Assembly: GCF_000758525.1 (NCBI RefSeq)
Contig: NZ_CP009241.1
Coordinates: forward strand, 2,728,001-2,792,000
From: Paenibacillus sp. FSL H7-0357
GTDB taxonomy: Bacteria > Bacillota > Bacilli > Paenibacillales > Paenibacillaceae
Length of the DNA: 64,000 nucleotides
Direction of reading: 5' to 3'
The position numbers and the translations under genes were made by a program. The notes below the pieces were generated by a model that searched no databases, had not been told where the DNA came from, and worked only from the letters and a program-made list of their open reading frames with translations. The first letter of the stretch is position 1; each line of letters opens with the position of its first letter. This document shows positions 51,733 through 60,519 of this stretch, one piece after another.

Positions 51733-53598
51733 ATGAAGAAGCCGGACTGGAAAATGTTTATACCCCAGAAGCTGAGATACAGGCTGTTCGGCGCTTTTCT
51801 CATCCTTATCCTTTTGCCGTTCAGTGTGCTGAATGTATACAACTACCGGCAGATTGAATCCCTCGTCGAGGAGAAAATCAGCCAGCAGAGCCACGAGCAG
51901 CTGGTGCAGATGTATGGAACGCTGGAGGATCAGATGAGCGTAGCCTTCAAGACGCTGATCTTTCTGGAGCAGGATTCGGCGGTCCGCAGTGTTCTGACAA
52001 AGCCAGGCAACCGGTCGCCTCTAGAGAATAAGGCACTGATCGAAGAAAAATTCAAAATGCTCAACAACAGCTTCTTCCTATACAATCCTTCCGTATATTT
52101 CACCTTGCTGGACTTTCATGAGAGCGTATACACTTCTTATTTGCCGAAACAGGCGCTGGCCTACGAACCGTACCGTGAGCTCTTCAGCCGCCATCTGGGG
52201 AGCGTTGTCCCTGCAGATCAGGGCACGGTCCAAAGAGAGGCTGCCCTCCCGGGTGAAGCAGCAGCGCAAACATTGGATTCCGCAGAAGCCCAAGGCCTGT
52301 TCTACCAGTGGGATTCACGCGACGAGAACAATATGCTGCGGGAGGTATCCACCAGCCCTTATCTGCTCTCGCTGTATGCCTATATGAAGGACAGCGGAGG
52401 CAACCGCTACGGGCTGGCCCGGATCAGTATCGATTATTCCTTCTGGTTCCAGTCCGTCCTCAAGGAATCGCTGAGCAGTCAGGATTATTTTCTGATTACC
52501 GGCAAGGGAGAGACTGTGGCCCGCTCCTCCAAAAAAGCGGTGCTGGCCCCGGAGATCACCCGGGAAATTGCCCTCCATCCTGCACAGGCGTATCTGACCG
52601 ATGACAAGTCCGGCACACTGATCAATTATGTCTATATCGAGTCGCTGGACTGGTATATGGTCAACCGGATTCCGCTGGCCGTGTTGTTTAAAGAAATTTC
52701 CGGGCTGAAGCAGCGTTATTTCCTGACGTTTTTTGCCTTCACAGCTGCATTTGTACTAATGGCCTTTATGATCTCTGCTACCTTTACCCGTCCATTGTCG
52801 CATCTGCAGAACAAGATGAAGGATGTCGTCCGCAAAAACCTGAAAATCCGCATCCCCGAAGGCCGGAGCCATGGCGAAGTGCTGGAGCTGACCCGGACCT
52901 TCAATACAATGCTGGATGACACGAATAAGCTGATTGCCCAGTTGAAGGCAGAGGAGCGGCAGAAGGAAGCAGTTCATTTCCATATGCTGCTGGCCCAGAT
53001 GAACCCGCATTTTTTGCTGAACACCTTGAACACGATGAAATGGAGCGCCATCCGCAGCGGGAATGAGGAGATCTCCGAAATGTGCGTGTCGCTGGGCAAG
53101 CTGCTGGAGGTCAGCCTGAATGCTGAGGTTGAGCTGGTCTACCTCAAGGACGAGATCGAGCTGGTTCAGGCTTACCTGCATATTCAGCGGATCCGGTATC
53201 AGGGCAGCTTTGAGGTAACCTGTGATTTTGAAGATGAGCTGGAGTATGCGCTGGTGCCGAAGCTGAGCCTGCAGCCGCTGGTGGAGAATGCGATCCGCCA
53301 TGGCGTCGGCCCTCTGACTGAACGGGGGCAGATCAGTATCCGTATTTACAGAAATGACAAAGCGCAGCTTACGCTGGAGGTTGGGGATAACGGTATCGGC
53401 ATGGAGGAATCCAGGCGCCTGCAGGTGACACGGACCCGTAAGGGGATCGGACTGTCCAACCTGAAGGAACGGCTGCGGCTGCTCTTCAAGGGCCAAAGTG
53501 AGCTGGAGATTCTCCAGCTGTCACCGGGAACCCTGATCCGGTTCAGTATTCCCTTCCTGCTGTCGACACCTTATGTGCAGGACAAGAAGATCGAGTAA
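51733..53598 (+). CDS. YesM-type sensor histidine kinase
   Basis: This is a 621-aa membrane kinase. It has a first helix (LRYRLFGAFLILILLPFSVLNVY), a ~260-residue extracellular Cache-like sensor, a second helix (RYFLTFFAFTAAFVLMAFMISATF) and HAMP (RPLSHLQNKMKDVVRKNLKIRI). The His_kinase domain follows (HFHMLLAQMNPHFLLNTLNTMKWSAI, phospho-acceptor His in NPHF). Last is an HATPase domain with PLVENAIRHGV, VGDNGIGME and GIGLSNLKERLRLLF. YesM-type kinases sense carbohydrates, often with the ABC binding protein encoded nearby. The response regulator follows by 15 bp and the transporter after that. Confidence 0.94.
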   Translation: MKKPDWKMFIPQKLRYRLFGAFLILILLPFSVLNVYNYRQIESLVEEKISQQSHEQLVQMYGTLEDQMSVAFKTLIFLEQDSAVRSVLTKPGNRSPLENKALIEEKFKMLNNSFFLYNPSVYFTLLDFHESVYTSYLPKQALAYEPYRELFSRHLGSVVPADQGTVQREAALPGEAAAQTLDSAEAQGLFYQWDSRDENNMLREVSTSPYLLSLYAYMKDSGGNRYGLARISIDYSFWFQSVLKESLSSQDYFLITGKGETVARSSKKAVLAPEITREIALHPAQAYLTDDKSGTLINYVYIESLDWYMVNRIPLAVLFKEISGLKQRYFLTFFAFTAAFVLMAFMISATFTRPLSHLQNKMKDVVRKNLKIRIPEGRSHGEVLELTRTFNTMLDDTNKLIAQLKAEERQKEAVHFHMLLAQMNPHFLLNTLNTMKWSAIRSGNEEISEMCVSLGKLLEVSLNAEVELVYLKDEIELVQAYLHIQRIRYQGSFEVTCDFEDELEYALVPKLSLQPLVENAIRHGVGPLTERGQISIRIYRNDKAQLTLEVGDNGIGMEESRRLQVTRTRKGIGLSNLKERLRLLFKGQSELEILQLSPGTLIRFSIPFLLSTPYVQDKKIE

Positions 53599-53613
53599 AA
53601 GGAGGAAGGTCTC

Positions 53614-54483
53614 ATGTGGAGCGTACTGCTGGTGGAGGATGAGGTATTCGTAAGAGAGTCGGTGCGGGAGATTATTTCCTGGGAGGAGCTCGGCTTCATG
53701 GTTATCGGCGAATCCGGCAACGGGACCGAAGCGCTGGAACTAATCACGCGGGATAAACCTGATCTGGTGCTCGCGGATATCGTGATGCCTGGTCTGAACG
53801 GCATTGAGCTGTTGAAGCAGACCCGTCAAGCGGGGCTGAATACGAAATTTATTATGCTGACCTGCATGGGAGAGTTCGAATATGTCCGCCAAGCGATGGA
53901 ATACGGGGCCTCCAATTATATTCTCAAGCTGTCAATGAGCGTAGGTTCATTGCGGGATACGCTGCGCAAGGTTAGCGCCGAGCTGAGTGCCGGCAGTCAC
54001 CGGAATGTTGCTCTTTTGGAGGCAGACGGGATTCCGGCGGTTGTTGCAGCTTCTGCGGAAGCACCTGACACCGCTAACCCCGGACCGGGTGGGGCTTTTC
54101 CTGAAGATGAGGTAAAAAATCCGCCGCTGTCCGGCTTCGGCTCCCTGTCCGGGCCTATTGTTTCGCATCCGGAGATTAGCAAGATCATTGAATATATCGG
54201 AGAGCATTATGACCGCGATATTACAGTCAAGTCCATGTCCCGCTATGTGATGATGGGAGAGAATTATATCAGCGCCTTATTCAAAAAGAAAACCGGGCAT
54301 ACGCTGATCCATTATCTGCACGGTGTGCGTATGGAGAAAGCGGCAGTGTTTTTGCGGGAGACCGATCTGCCTGTGCATGAGGTGGGGCATCGGGTGGGCT
54401 TTCCGAGCGATAACTATTTCATCAAAATCTTTAAGCGCTGGACCGGATGCACCCCGAGCCAATACCGCCACCGTGAGGAATAG
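53614..54483 (+). CDS. YesN-type response regulator (receiver plus AraC HTH)
   Basis: This 289-aa protein has AAAAGGAGG upstream. The receiver domain covers residues 1-120: VLLVEDE at the acidic pocket, phospho-acceptor Asp in PDLVLADIVMPGLNG, Thr in IMLTCMGEFEY and Lys in YILKLS. A ~60-residue Pro/Gly-rich linker leads to an AraC double HTH (RDITVKSMSRYVMMGENYISALFKKKTGHTLIHY ... VGHRVGFPSDNYFIKIFKRWTGCTPSQY). It is partner of the YesM kinase 15 bp upstream and probably activates the ABC transporter genes that follow. Confidence 0.94.
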   Translation: MWSVLLVEDEVFVRESVREIISWEELGFMVIGESGNGTEALELITRDKPDLVLADIVMPGLNGIELLKQTRQAGLNTKFIMLTCMGEFEYVRQAMEYGASNYILKLSMSVGSLRDTLRKVSAELSAGSHRNVALLEADGIPAVVAASAEAPDTANPGPGGAFPEDEVKNPPLSGFGSLSGPIVSHPEISKIIEYIGEHYDRDITVKSMSRYVMMGENYISALFKKKTGHTLIHYLHGVRMEKAAVFLRETDLPVHEVGHRVGFPSDNYFIKIFKRWTGCTPSQYRHREE

Positions 54484-54641
54484 AAGAAATATGTGTGAGC
54501 ATTTTTGCCCGGTCCCTGCTGCAAATTCCGTATATTTGTTCCGCTATGATGGTGGATTTGTATCTAAAATGCCTCCAGCGTCCCTGCTAGGATGTAAGGG
54601 AAGCACAATCCATAACAAAAACGGGGAGGCAGACAGAAACG

Positions 54642-55958
54642 ATGAAAACTAAAAAAGGGTTGACCCTGCTGGCGGCATGCGTGCTGATGCTTGGGATACT
54701 GGGCGGATGCGGAGGAACTAAAAATAACACCGGTGGAGAAGCGCAGGGGAAGGAAGGCAGCAAAACGGTGAAGTTAACCATGTGGGGTGCCGTTCCGCCG
54801 GAGAACGGACCACAGGAGGTTGTGGATACCTGGAATGCGGAGCATCCTGAGACTCAGGTCGAATACGTGCGTTTTGTCAATGATGATGACGGCAACCTGA
54901 AGCTTGATACTGCACTCTCGACGGGGCAGAACGTCGATCTGTTCGTCAATTATACTCTGACCAATCTGGATAAACGCATCAAGGGCGGCACTGCCCTCGA
55001 CCTCGGCGAATTCAGCGACTATAACATCGACGAGAAAATGGGTACGGATGCTGCTACCTGGAAAATAGACGATAAATACTACGGGATGCCAACCAAAAAG
55101 AATGCTTTGTTCTTTGCCTTGAATAAGGATGCGCTCGATAAAGCCGGGCTGGCCTTACCAACGGCATGGACCTGGGATGAAGCAAGAGAATATGCCGCCA
55201 AACTGAAGGCAGAGGGTTTCAAGTACGGGCTGGTGCAGCATACTGCCTCGCTGGTTGATCCGCTGGATTCCGCTCTCGTGAAGAACGGTTATGTCAAGGC
55301 GGATGGCAGCTCTAACCTTGATGATCCGCTGATCACCAAATGGCTTGAAACACTGAACGGAATGATGCAGGAGGATGCCACCACCCCGCCGCTTGGCGAG
55401 CAGCTGACCTCCAAGATGCCTGTGGAGAACATGTTCCTGGGCGGAGAATCAGCGATGATCAACATTGGGGAATGGCTGATCCGCAGCTCCAACAATATGA
55501 CGGATTTTCCGCGTGAGTTCACCATCGCCTTTGCTCCCGTTCCAAGGCTGGCGGACAATGAGGCGGATTTCGTCAAAAGCGGCGGACTGGGCGACTTCAT
55601 CTCCATCAACGCCAAATCCAAAAATAAGCAAGCGGCCTGGGAGTTCCTGAAATGGTATGCCGACGGCGGCATGATTCCGATGGCGGCCGGAGGTCGCCTG
55701 CCTTCCTCCAATGCGGTGGACCAGCAGACCGCGATCACCCATCTGCTTGGCGATCATGCGGACACCTATGATAAAGCTTCACTTGAGTTCGTGCTCTACG
55801 GCGATAAGACGCCAACCTTTGTCCGCAGCATCGCCCAGGAAATCGTGGATATGCGCGCCCAGGAATACGAGAAATATTTTCTTGGCAGCCAGACTGCGGA
55901 ACAAACGGTACAGAGTATGGTCAAACGCCACAATGAATGGCTGAAGCAGAATCAGTAA
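54642..55958 (+). CDS. ABC sugar transporter substrate-binding lipoprotein
   Basis: This 438-aa family 1 extracellular binding protein has GGGGAGG upstream. The signal peptide ends in the lipobox LGGC (GILGGCGGTKNN). The mature fold shows VKLTMWGAVPPENGPQEVVDTWNAEHPETQVEYV, YYGMPTKKNALFFALNKDALDKAGLALPTAWTWDEAREYAAKL and SGGLGDFISINAKSKNKQAAWEFLKWYADGG. These are all standard for oligosaccharide or sugar-acid binding. It lies downstream of the YesM/YesN pair. A terminator and a repeat element separate it from the two permease genes, so it is expected to be made in excess of them. Confidence 0.93.
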   Translation: MKTKKGLTLLAACVLMLGILGGCGGTKNNTGGEAQGKEGSKTVKLTMWGAVPPENGPQEVVDTWNAEHPETQVEYVRFVNDDDGNLKLDTALSTGQNVDLFVNYTLTNLDKRIKGGTALDLGEFSDYNIDEKMGTDAATWKIDDKYYGMPTKKNALFFALNKDALDKAGLALPTAWTWDEAREYAAKLKAEGFKYGLVQHTASLVDPLDSALVKNGYVKADGSSNLDDPLITKWLETLNGMMQEDATTPPLGEQLTSKMPVENMFLGGESAMINIGEWLIRSSNNMTDFPREFTIAFAPVPRLADNEADFVKSGGLGDFISINAKSKNKQAAWEFLKWYADGGMIPMAAGGRLPSSNAVDQQTAITHLLGDHADTYDKASLEFVLYGDKTPTFVRSIAQEIVDMRAQEYEKYFLGSQTAEQTVQSMVKRHNEWLKQNQ

Positions 55959-55982
55959 GCCGCAGCCGGTTGTGCTGCATAG

Positions 55983-56012
55983 AACCGTTCCCTTATGGGG
56001 AGCGGTTTTTTT
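55983..56012 (+). terminator. Terminator between binding-protein and permease genes
   Basis: AACCGTTCCC pairs with GGGGAGCGGTT (one wobble), followed by TTTTTT. It lies inside what is otherwise a single transport operon. Confidence 0.88.
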
Positions 56013-56015
56013 AAA

Positions 56016-56111
56016 ATATAAGAATTTTATGCTTCACGCTATAAATTATCCTTCTATTTCTCGCTGAAACGGATACCGTTCTTTTGAGGACGGCGAAGCC
56101 GTTTCCACTTG
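56016..56111 (+). repeat. Structured dispersed repeat, copy 2
   Basis: From 56028 to 56111, 84 bp match 31525-31608, differing only in TC versus CT near 56080. The second hairpin (GAAACGG/CCGTTTC around the CCGT/GACGG region) is kept. The left arm of the first hairpin has drifted (AATATAAGAATTTTA). It lies directly after a terminator, as does copy 1. Confidence 0.93.
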
Positions 56112-56267
56112 TCCACGAATAGAACATTTCCATCCTCATGCCCCTAAGCAAACAAGCTGCAAATTAAGTAATTCTGTGATATCCATTCGGTGGTTATGTT
56201 CCTTAAAAGCCGCCGCCAGGCTTGTTATGCTTAAGTCGAGATCATACAGCTAAGGAGTGGGGGAACA

Positions 56268-57149
56268 ATGAACAAATCATGGATGAAGCGGCAGAGCAGG
56301 CTGGGCTATCTGTTTATCGGACCGAATATGCTCGGGGTCCTGTTGTTTTTTATTATACCGGCCGCCTATTCGTTTTATCTGATGTTCACCGATTACAAAT
56401 TTATGGACCCGGAGATTCATTTTGTCGGTCTGGACAACATTTCGAGGATGCTGGGAGACGAGCTTTTTTATGTGGCGCTGAAGAATACGCTTATCTTTCT
56501 GCTGGCCGTTCCGGTGTCGATTCTGCTGGCTTTTATAGTGGCGGTTATTCTGAACAAATCTGTTTATTTTCAAAAAACGCTGCGGGCGCTTTATTTCATG
56601 CCTTACATTACCAGCGGCGTAGCCATTGCATTTGTCTGGATGCTGCTGTTCCAGCCGACCTCGGGTCCGATTAACGGATTCCTGCGCGGTATTGGCATTA
56701 ACCATCCGCCAGGGTGGCTGTCCACGACGGAAACCTCGATGTATGCGATTGACATCATCTGGATCTGGTTCATGCTGGGCTACAACATGATTATTTTTCT
56801 GGCTGCCCTGCAGGAAATTCCCGAAGAGCTGATGGAAGCCGCCAAAATTGACGGAGCCCGTCCTTGGCAGAGCATCCGCCGTATAGTCTGGCCGCTGGTG
56901 AGTCCTACAACCTTTCTGCTGCTGATCACCGGACTGATCATGACAATCAAGAACTTCGGCATCATTCAGGCGATCACCCAGGGAGGGCCGGGAAACAGCA
57001 CAACGGTGCTGTCACTGTTCATTTATCAGAATGCCTTCCGCTATTACGAGATGGGTTATGCCGCCGCCATAAGCTGGGCGCTCTTCGCAATTATCATGAT
57101 TTTCACCGTGTTCCAGTGGGCCGGCCAAAAACGCTGGGTCCATTACTGA
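56268..57149 (+). CDS. ABC sugar transporter permease (MalF/LacF/UgpA type)
   Basis: This is a 293-aa membrane protein with six helices, starting at ATG 56268 with AAGGAGTGGGGG. The EAA loop is EIPEELMEAAKIDGARPWQSIRRIVWPLVSPTTFLLL, which docks the ATPase. The N-terminal RLGYLFIGPNMLGVLLFFIIPAAYSFYLMF is typical of the first permease. It pairs with the next gene. No ATPase gene is present, so a multitask MsmX-type ATPase encoded elsewhere should energise it. Confidence 0.94.
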   Translation: MNKSWMKRQSRLGYLFIGPNMLGVLLFFIIPAAYSFYLMFTDYKFMDPEIHFVGLDNISRMLGDELFYVALKNTLIFLLAVPVSILLAFIVAVILNKSVYFQKTLRALYFMPYITSGVAIAFVWMLLFQPTSGPINGFLRGIGINHPPGWLSTTETSMYAIDIIWIWFMLGYNMIIFLAALQEIPEELMEAAKIDGARPWQSIRRIVWPLVSPTTFLLLITGLIMTIKNFGIIQAITQGGPGNSTTVLSLFIYQNAFRYYEMGYAAAISWALFAIIMIFTVFQWAGQKRWVHY

Positions 57150-57207
57150 GTGGACGGTTCAGCGTCCGGGTGATGGCTTCGCCACCAAATTTTCAGGAGG
57201 ATTTCCT

Positions 57208-58089
57208 ATGCAAAAAACAACGATTAGACCGGCAGCTCCTTACCTGCAGGAGATCAAGGCTGATTCTTCCCTTAATATCCGCAAAATCATCACAACCCTT
57301 GTGATGTCCGGTTTCGCCCTGCTGATGATTGTGCCTTTTATCTGGATGATCAGCACTTCGTTCAAGTCGCCTGCAGATGTGTTCAAATATCCGGTTCAGT
57401 GGATTCCTTCCAGCCTGAATTGGGAGCATCATATCAAGGTGTGGAGCGGGAATGACAGCTTTATTACCTACTACCTGAACTCGCTGAAAATATCGCTGAT
57501 CAGCACGGCCGGCGCAGTGTTCTTCTCTGCTTTTGCCGCTTACGGGTTTGCCCGGATTCAGTTCAAGGGGCGGGAGCCGCTGTTCCTGGTCTACCTGTCG
57601 ATGATGATGGTTCCGCCGCAGGTGCTGTTCGTGCCGAAGTTTCTGATGTTTGATTGGGCGGGCATCTATAATACACATTGGGCGCTGATTCTGCCCGGCA
57701 TGTTCACGATCTTTGGAGTGTTTATGCTGCGCCAGTTCTTCCTGTCCGTACCTGCGGAAATTTCCGAAGCGGCATTTATCGACGGGGCAGGGCATTTCCG
57801 GATCTTTTTCCGGCTGGTGCTGCCGCTGGCCAAGCCCGCCTTGGCTACTCTTGCAGTCATCGACTTTTCCTGGCACTGGAATGATTACGAGAATGCGCTG
57901 GTTTTTCTGCTAGATAAGGATTTATATACCGTTCCGCTTGGCCTGCAAAATTTCATTCTTGAGAACAACGTAGACTACAACGGCATGATGGCGGCAGCGA
58001 CAGCAGGCATTATTCCGATGATTATCGTTTTTCTGCTGGGGCAGAGGTACATTATTCAAGGGGTGGCCGGCAGTGCAGTGAAGGGGTAG
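57208..58089 (+). CDS. ABC sugar transporter permease (MalG/LacG/UgpE type)
   Basis: This 293-aa second permease has AGGAGG upstream. Features are TLVMSGFALLLMIVPFIWMISTSFKSPADVF near the N-terminus and the EAA loop VPAEISEAAFIDGAGHFRIFFRLVLPLAKPALATLAVIDFSWHWNDY. The end is GQRYIIQGVAGSAVKG, the usual terminus of this family. It completes the importer with the binding protein at 54642. A long terminator hairpin follows. Confidence 0.94.
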   Translation: MQKTTIRPAAPYLQEIKADSSLNIRKIITTLVMSGFALLMIVPFIWMISTSFKSPADVFKYPVQWIPSSLNWEHHIKVWSGNDSFITYYLNSLKISLISTAGAVFFSAFAAYGFARIQFKGREPLFLVYLSMMMVPPQVLFVPKFLMFDWAGIYNTHWALILPGMFTIFGVFMLRQFFLSVPAEISEAAFIDGAGHFRIFFRLVLPLAKPALATLAVIDFSWHWNDYENALVFLLDKDLYTVPLGLQNFILENNVDYNGMMAAATAGIIPMIIVFLLGQRYIIQGVAGSAVKG

Positions 58090-58109
58090 GGAAAGAGGCA
58101 GGTAAACGC

Positions 58110-58165
58110 AGAACAACCTTTCGCAATCAGCCCATAGGGCTGTAGAGCGGAAGGTTGTTCTTATT
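58110..58165. terminator. Terminator between the permease operon and the ABC exporter gene
   Basis: AGAACAACCTT-CGC..CAGCCC pairs with GGGCTG..GCG-AAGGTTGTTCT, with a T-rich tail on the plus strand. It may also serve the convergent exporter gene. Confidence 0.85.
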
Positions 58166-58264
58166 CTTGCATGATATTCTATGTCCTATCATTCCTGCAT
58201 AGGACAATTCTCGGCCTTACGTTGCGCTATTGTTTCCTTGACCATTTATTTCATTCTCTGCGTT

Positions 58265-59980
58265 TTACGCATTATACTGCGCCTGGTACAGGCGGCTGTA
58301 GGTACCTCCGGCGTTGACCAGCTCTTCGTGGCGGCCTTCCTCGGAGATGCCGTCTTCGTTTACAACAATAATCCGGTCGGCATTTTTGATCGTAGTGAGA
58401 CGGTGGGCAATCACAAGGGTGGTACGGCCCACCGACAGGTCAGCCAGCGATTGCTGGATGGCGGCTTCCGTTTCCGTATCCAGTGCCGAGGTTGCTTCAT
58501 CCAGAATCAGGATCGGAGGGTTCTTGAGGAACATTCTGGCGATAGCCAGGCGTTGTTTTTGTCCCCCGGACAGTTTCACGCCGCGTTCCCCGATCACTGT
58601 ATCCATGCCATCCGGGAGGCTGCTAATCAGCTCTTCCAGGTGGGCGCGTTTGGCAGCTTCCCAGATTTCCGGAAGCTCCGCATCCAGCTTGCCGTAGGCG
58701 ATATTCTCACGGATTGTGCCGGAGAACAGGAAGACGTCCTGCTGCACAATCCCGATTTGCTTGCGCAGCGAATTCAGCTTCATGTCACGGATGTCTATTC
58801 CGTCGATGGAGATGCTGCCGCCGGTGACGTCGTAGAAGCGGGGCAGCAGGCTGCAGATTGTGGTTTTGCCCGCGCCGGAAGGGCCGACAAAAGCAATCGT
58901 ATCCCCGGCGTTGACCTTCAAGCTGATCTCCTGCAGTACCGAACGATTGTCATCATAGCCGAAGCTGACGTTTCCGAAGATAATATCTCCGCGCAGCGAA
59001 CCGACTTCCACCGCACCCGGCTTATCGGCGATATCTGGCTCTGTATCAATCACCTCAAGATAACGCTTGAACCCGGCAATACCTTTCGGATAGCTCTCGA
59101 TAACGGCATTGATTTTCTCAATCGGCCGAAAAAAGACATTGGACAACAGGATGAAAGCAACAAACTCACCGATCTCCAGCTCTCCCTGAATAAAGAACCA
59201 GGCGCCGCAGACCATGACCACAATTGTAATCAAACGTGTCATCATATAACTGACTGACGAGCTCTTGGCCATCAGCTTGTAGGCCATCAATTTGGTCTGG
59301 CGGAACATTTGGTTGTCAACAGCGAACAGTTCTTTTTCATATTCTTCATTGGCAAAGGATTGCACCACGCGGATTCCCCCGACATTGTCCTCGATCCGGG
59401 CATTGAAATTGCCTACGTTGCCGAATAGCCGGTGGTAGGTAGAGGTCATGCTGCGTCCAAAATGGATGATGACCCAAGCCATAATCGGCACGATAATGAA
59501 CGTGATCACGGCCAGCTTCAGATTGATATCGGCCATCAGGATAAAGGCTCCGATCAGCGTCATCACGGCAATGAATACATCCTCCGGACCGTGATGCGCC
59601 ACCTCGCCGATATCGTTCAAATCATTGGTAATCCTACCGAGCAAATGCCCGGTTTTATTGTTATCGAAGAAGCGGAAGGAGAGCTTCTGGATATGATCGA
59701 ACATTTTTTTGCGCATATCTGTTTCAATATTTATTCCCAGCATGTGCCCCCAATAGGTGACAACATAATTCATTGCGGTATTAAGAGCGTAGATGGCAAG
59801 CAAGGCAACGCTGGCGATCAGAATTAATGACCAGTCTTGTCCGGGGAGCAGATCATCAATAAATTTATTCACGGCCACCGGAAAGGCCAGCTCCAGAAGC
59901 CCCGCACCCACCGCACAGGTGAAGTCGAGAACAAACAGCTTCTTATAAGGACGATAATAGGAAAAAAAACGACGCAGCAT
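58265..59980 (-). CDS. ABC exporter half-transporter (fused membrane and ATPase domains)
   Basis: This 571-aa type IV ABC exporter has six N-terminal helices (residues ~15-310) fused to an ATPase domain. The ATPase has Walker A (FVGPSGAGKTTICSLLPRFYD), the Q-loop (GIVQQDVFLFSGTIRENIAYG), the ABC signature (GVKLSGGQKQRLAIARMFLKNP), Walker B (ILILDEATSALD) and the H-loop (LVIAHRLTTI). It works as a homodimer or with a partner encoded elsewhere. A perfect palindromic Fur-like box lies 36 bp upstream, so iron-responsive export (siderophore, haem or peptide) is an attractive inference. The cargo itself cannot be read from the sequence. Confidence 0.93.
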   Translation of the reverse strand: MLRRFFSYYRPYKKLFVLDFTCAVGAGLLELAFPVAVNKFIDDLLPGQDWSLILIASVALLAIYALNTAMNYVVTYWGHMLGINIETDMRKKMFDHIQKLSFRFFDNNKTGHLLGRITNDLNDIGEVAHHGPEDVFIAVMTLIGAFILMADINLKLAVITFIIVPIMAWVIIHFGRSMTSTYHRLFGNVGNFNARIEDNVGGIRVVQSFANEEYEKELFAVDNQMFRQTKLMAYKLMAKSSSVSYMMTRLITIVVMVCGAWFFIQGELEIGEFVAFILLSNVFFRPIEKINAVIESYPKGIAGFKRYLEVIDTEPDIADKPGAVEVGSLRGDIIFGNVSFGYDDNRSVLQEISLKVNAGDTIAFVGPSGAGKTTICSLLPRFYDVTGGSISIDGIDIRDMKLNSLRKQIGIVQQDVFLFSGTIRENIAYGKLDAELPEIWEAAKRAHLEELISSLPDGMDTVIGERGVKLSGGQKQRLAIARMFLKNPPILILDEATSALDTETEAAIQQSLADLSVGRTTLVIAHRLTTIKNADRIIVVNEDGISEEGRHEELVNAGGTYSRLYQAQYNA

Positions 59981-60015
59981 CTCTTGTTCACTCTTTTCTG
60001 TAATGTTATGTATTC

Positions 60016-60038
60016 TAGTTGAGAGTGATTCTCAACTA
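60016..60038 (-). promoter_or_regulatory. Fur-box-like palindrome upstream of the ABC exporter
   Basis: TAGTTGAGA-GTGAT-TCTCAACTA is a perfect 9-bp inverted repeat around a 5-bp centre. The core TGAGAGTGATTCTCA fits the 7-1-7 Fur model and resembles the box at 15939. It suggests iron repression of the exporter. Confidence 0.7.
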
Positions 60039-60138
60039 CCTTTATTCTTAGGATACTAAAGAGGGTTGTCCGATTTGTCAACCGCCGGAATAATTTAAAT
60101 TGCAGGGGAAGTGCGTTAATTCTTGCCGTATCACCCAG

Positions 60139-60166
60139 ACCAGACTTGATATTTTCACATATTTTA
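60139..60166 (+). promoter_or_regulatory. Sigma-K-like promoter of the YjcZ gene
   Basis: AC at 60139-60140, a 17-bp gap and CATATTTTA (60158-60166) match the sigma-K pattern AC-N17-CATANNNTA. This fits mother-cell sporulation expression of the small gene that follows. Confidence 0.6.
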
Positions 60167-60196
60167 AAAGTATTCAAGTATAAAGGAGGAGTTAAC

Positions 60197-60301
60197 ATGA
60201 GCGAAAATGTTGGAGGATACGGCGGTGCTTTCACTTCCACTGGAGCGATTCTGGTGTTGTTCATCCTGCTTGTAATCATCACTAAGTCTCTCTGGGTATA
60301 A
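60197..60301 (+). CDS. yjcZ: YjcZ-family sporulation microprotein
   Basis: This 34-aa protein has a perfect AAAGGAGG site 6 bases before ATG 60197. It has a short Gly/Tyr-rich head (MSENVGGYGGAFTS) and a single hydrophobic helix (GAILVLFILLVIITKSLWV). This is the YjcZ/YjfB-like pattern of tiny membrane or spore-associated proteins in Bacillales. The upstream sigma-K-like promoter supports sporulation expression, and a perfect terminator follows. The biochemical role is unknown. Confidence 0.85.
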   Translation: MSENVGGYGGAFTSTGAILVLFILLVIITKSLWV

Positions 60302-60323
60302 TCAGCTGATTTAATCTTCTCCA

Positions 60324-60357
60324 AAGCCGCCGGTCCTTTTGGACCGGCGGCTTTTTC
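60324..60357 (+). terminator. Terminator of the YjcZ gene
   Basis: A perfect 13-bp stem AAGCCGCCGGTCC / GGACCGGCGGCTT has a TTTT loop and is followed by TTT. Confidence 0.92.
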
Positions 60358-60519
60358 AGATGGAAGGCCGTATAGTTAAGCTATCCTGAGAATCCAAGAA
60401 GCTGTGCACCGGCATACATAAGGGGGTATAATGTAACAAAGCGTGATACATAGAACAGCTTCATTTCCGTACAAGCCCGGTGCTTGACGGATTTTTTCGC
60501 TGCAATCAGGAGGAGCCTC

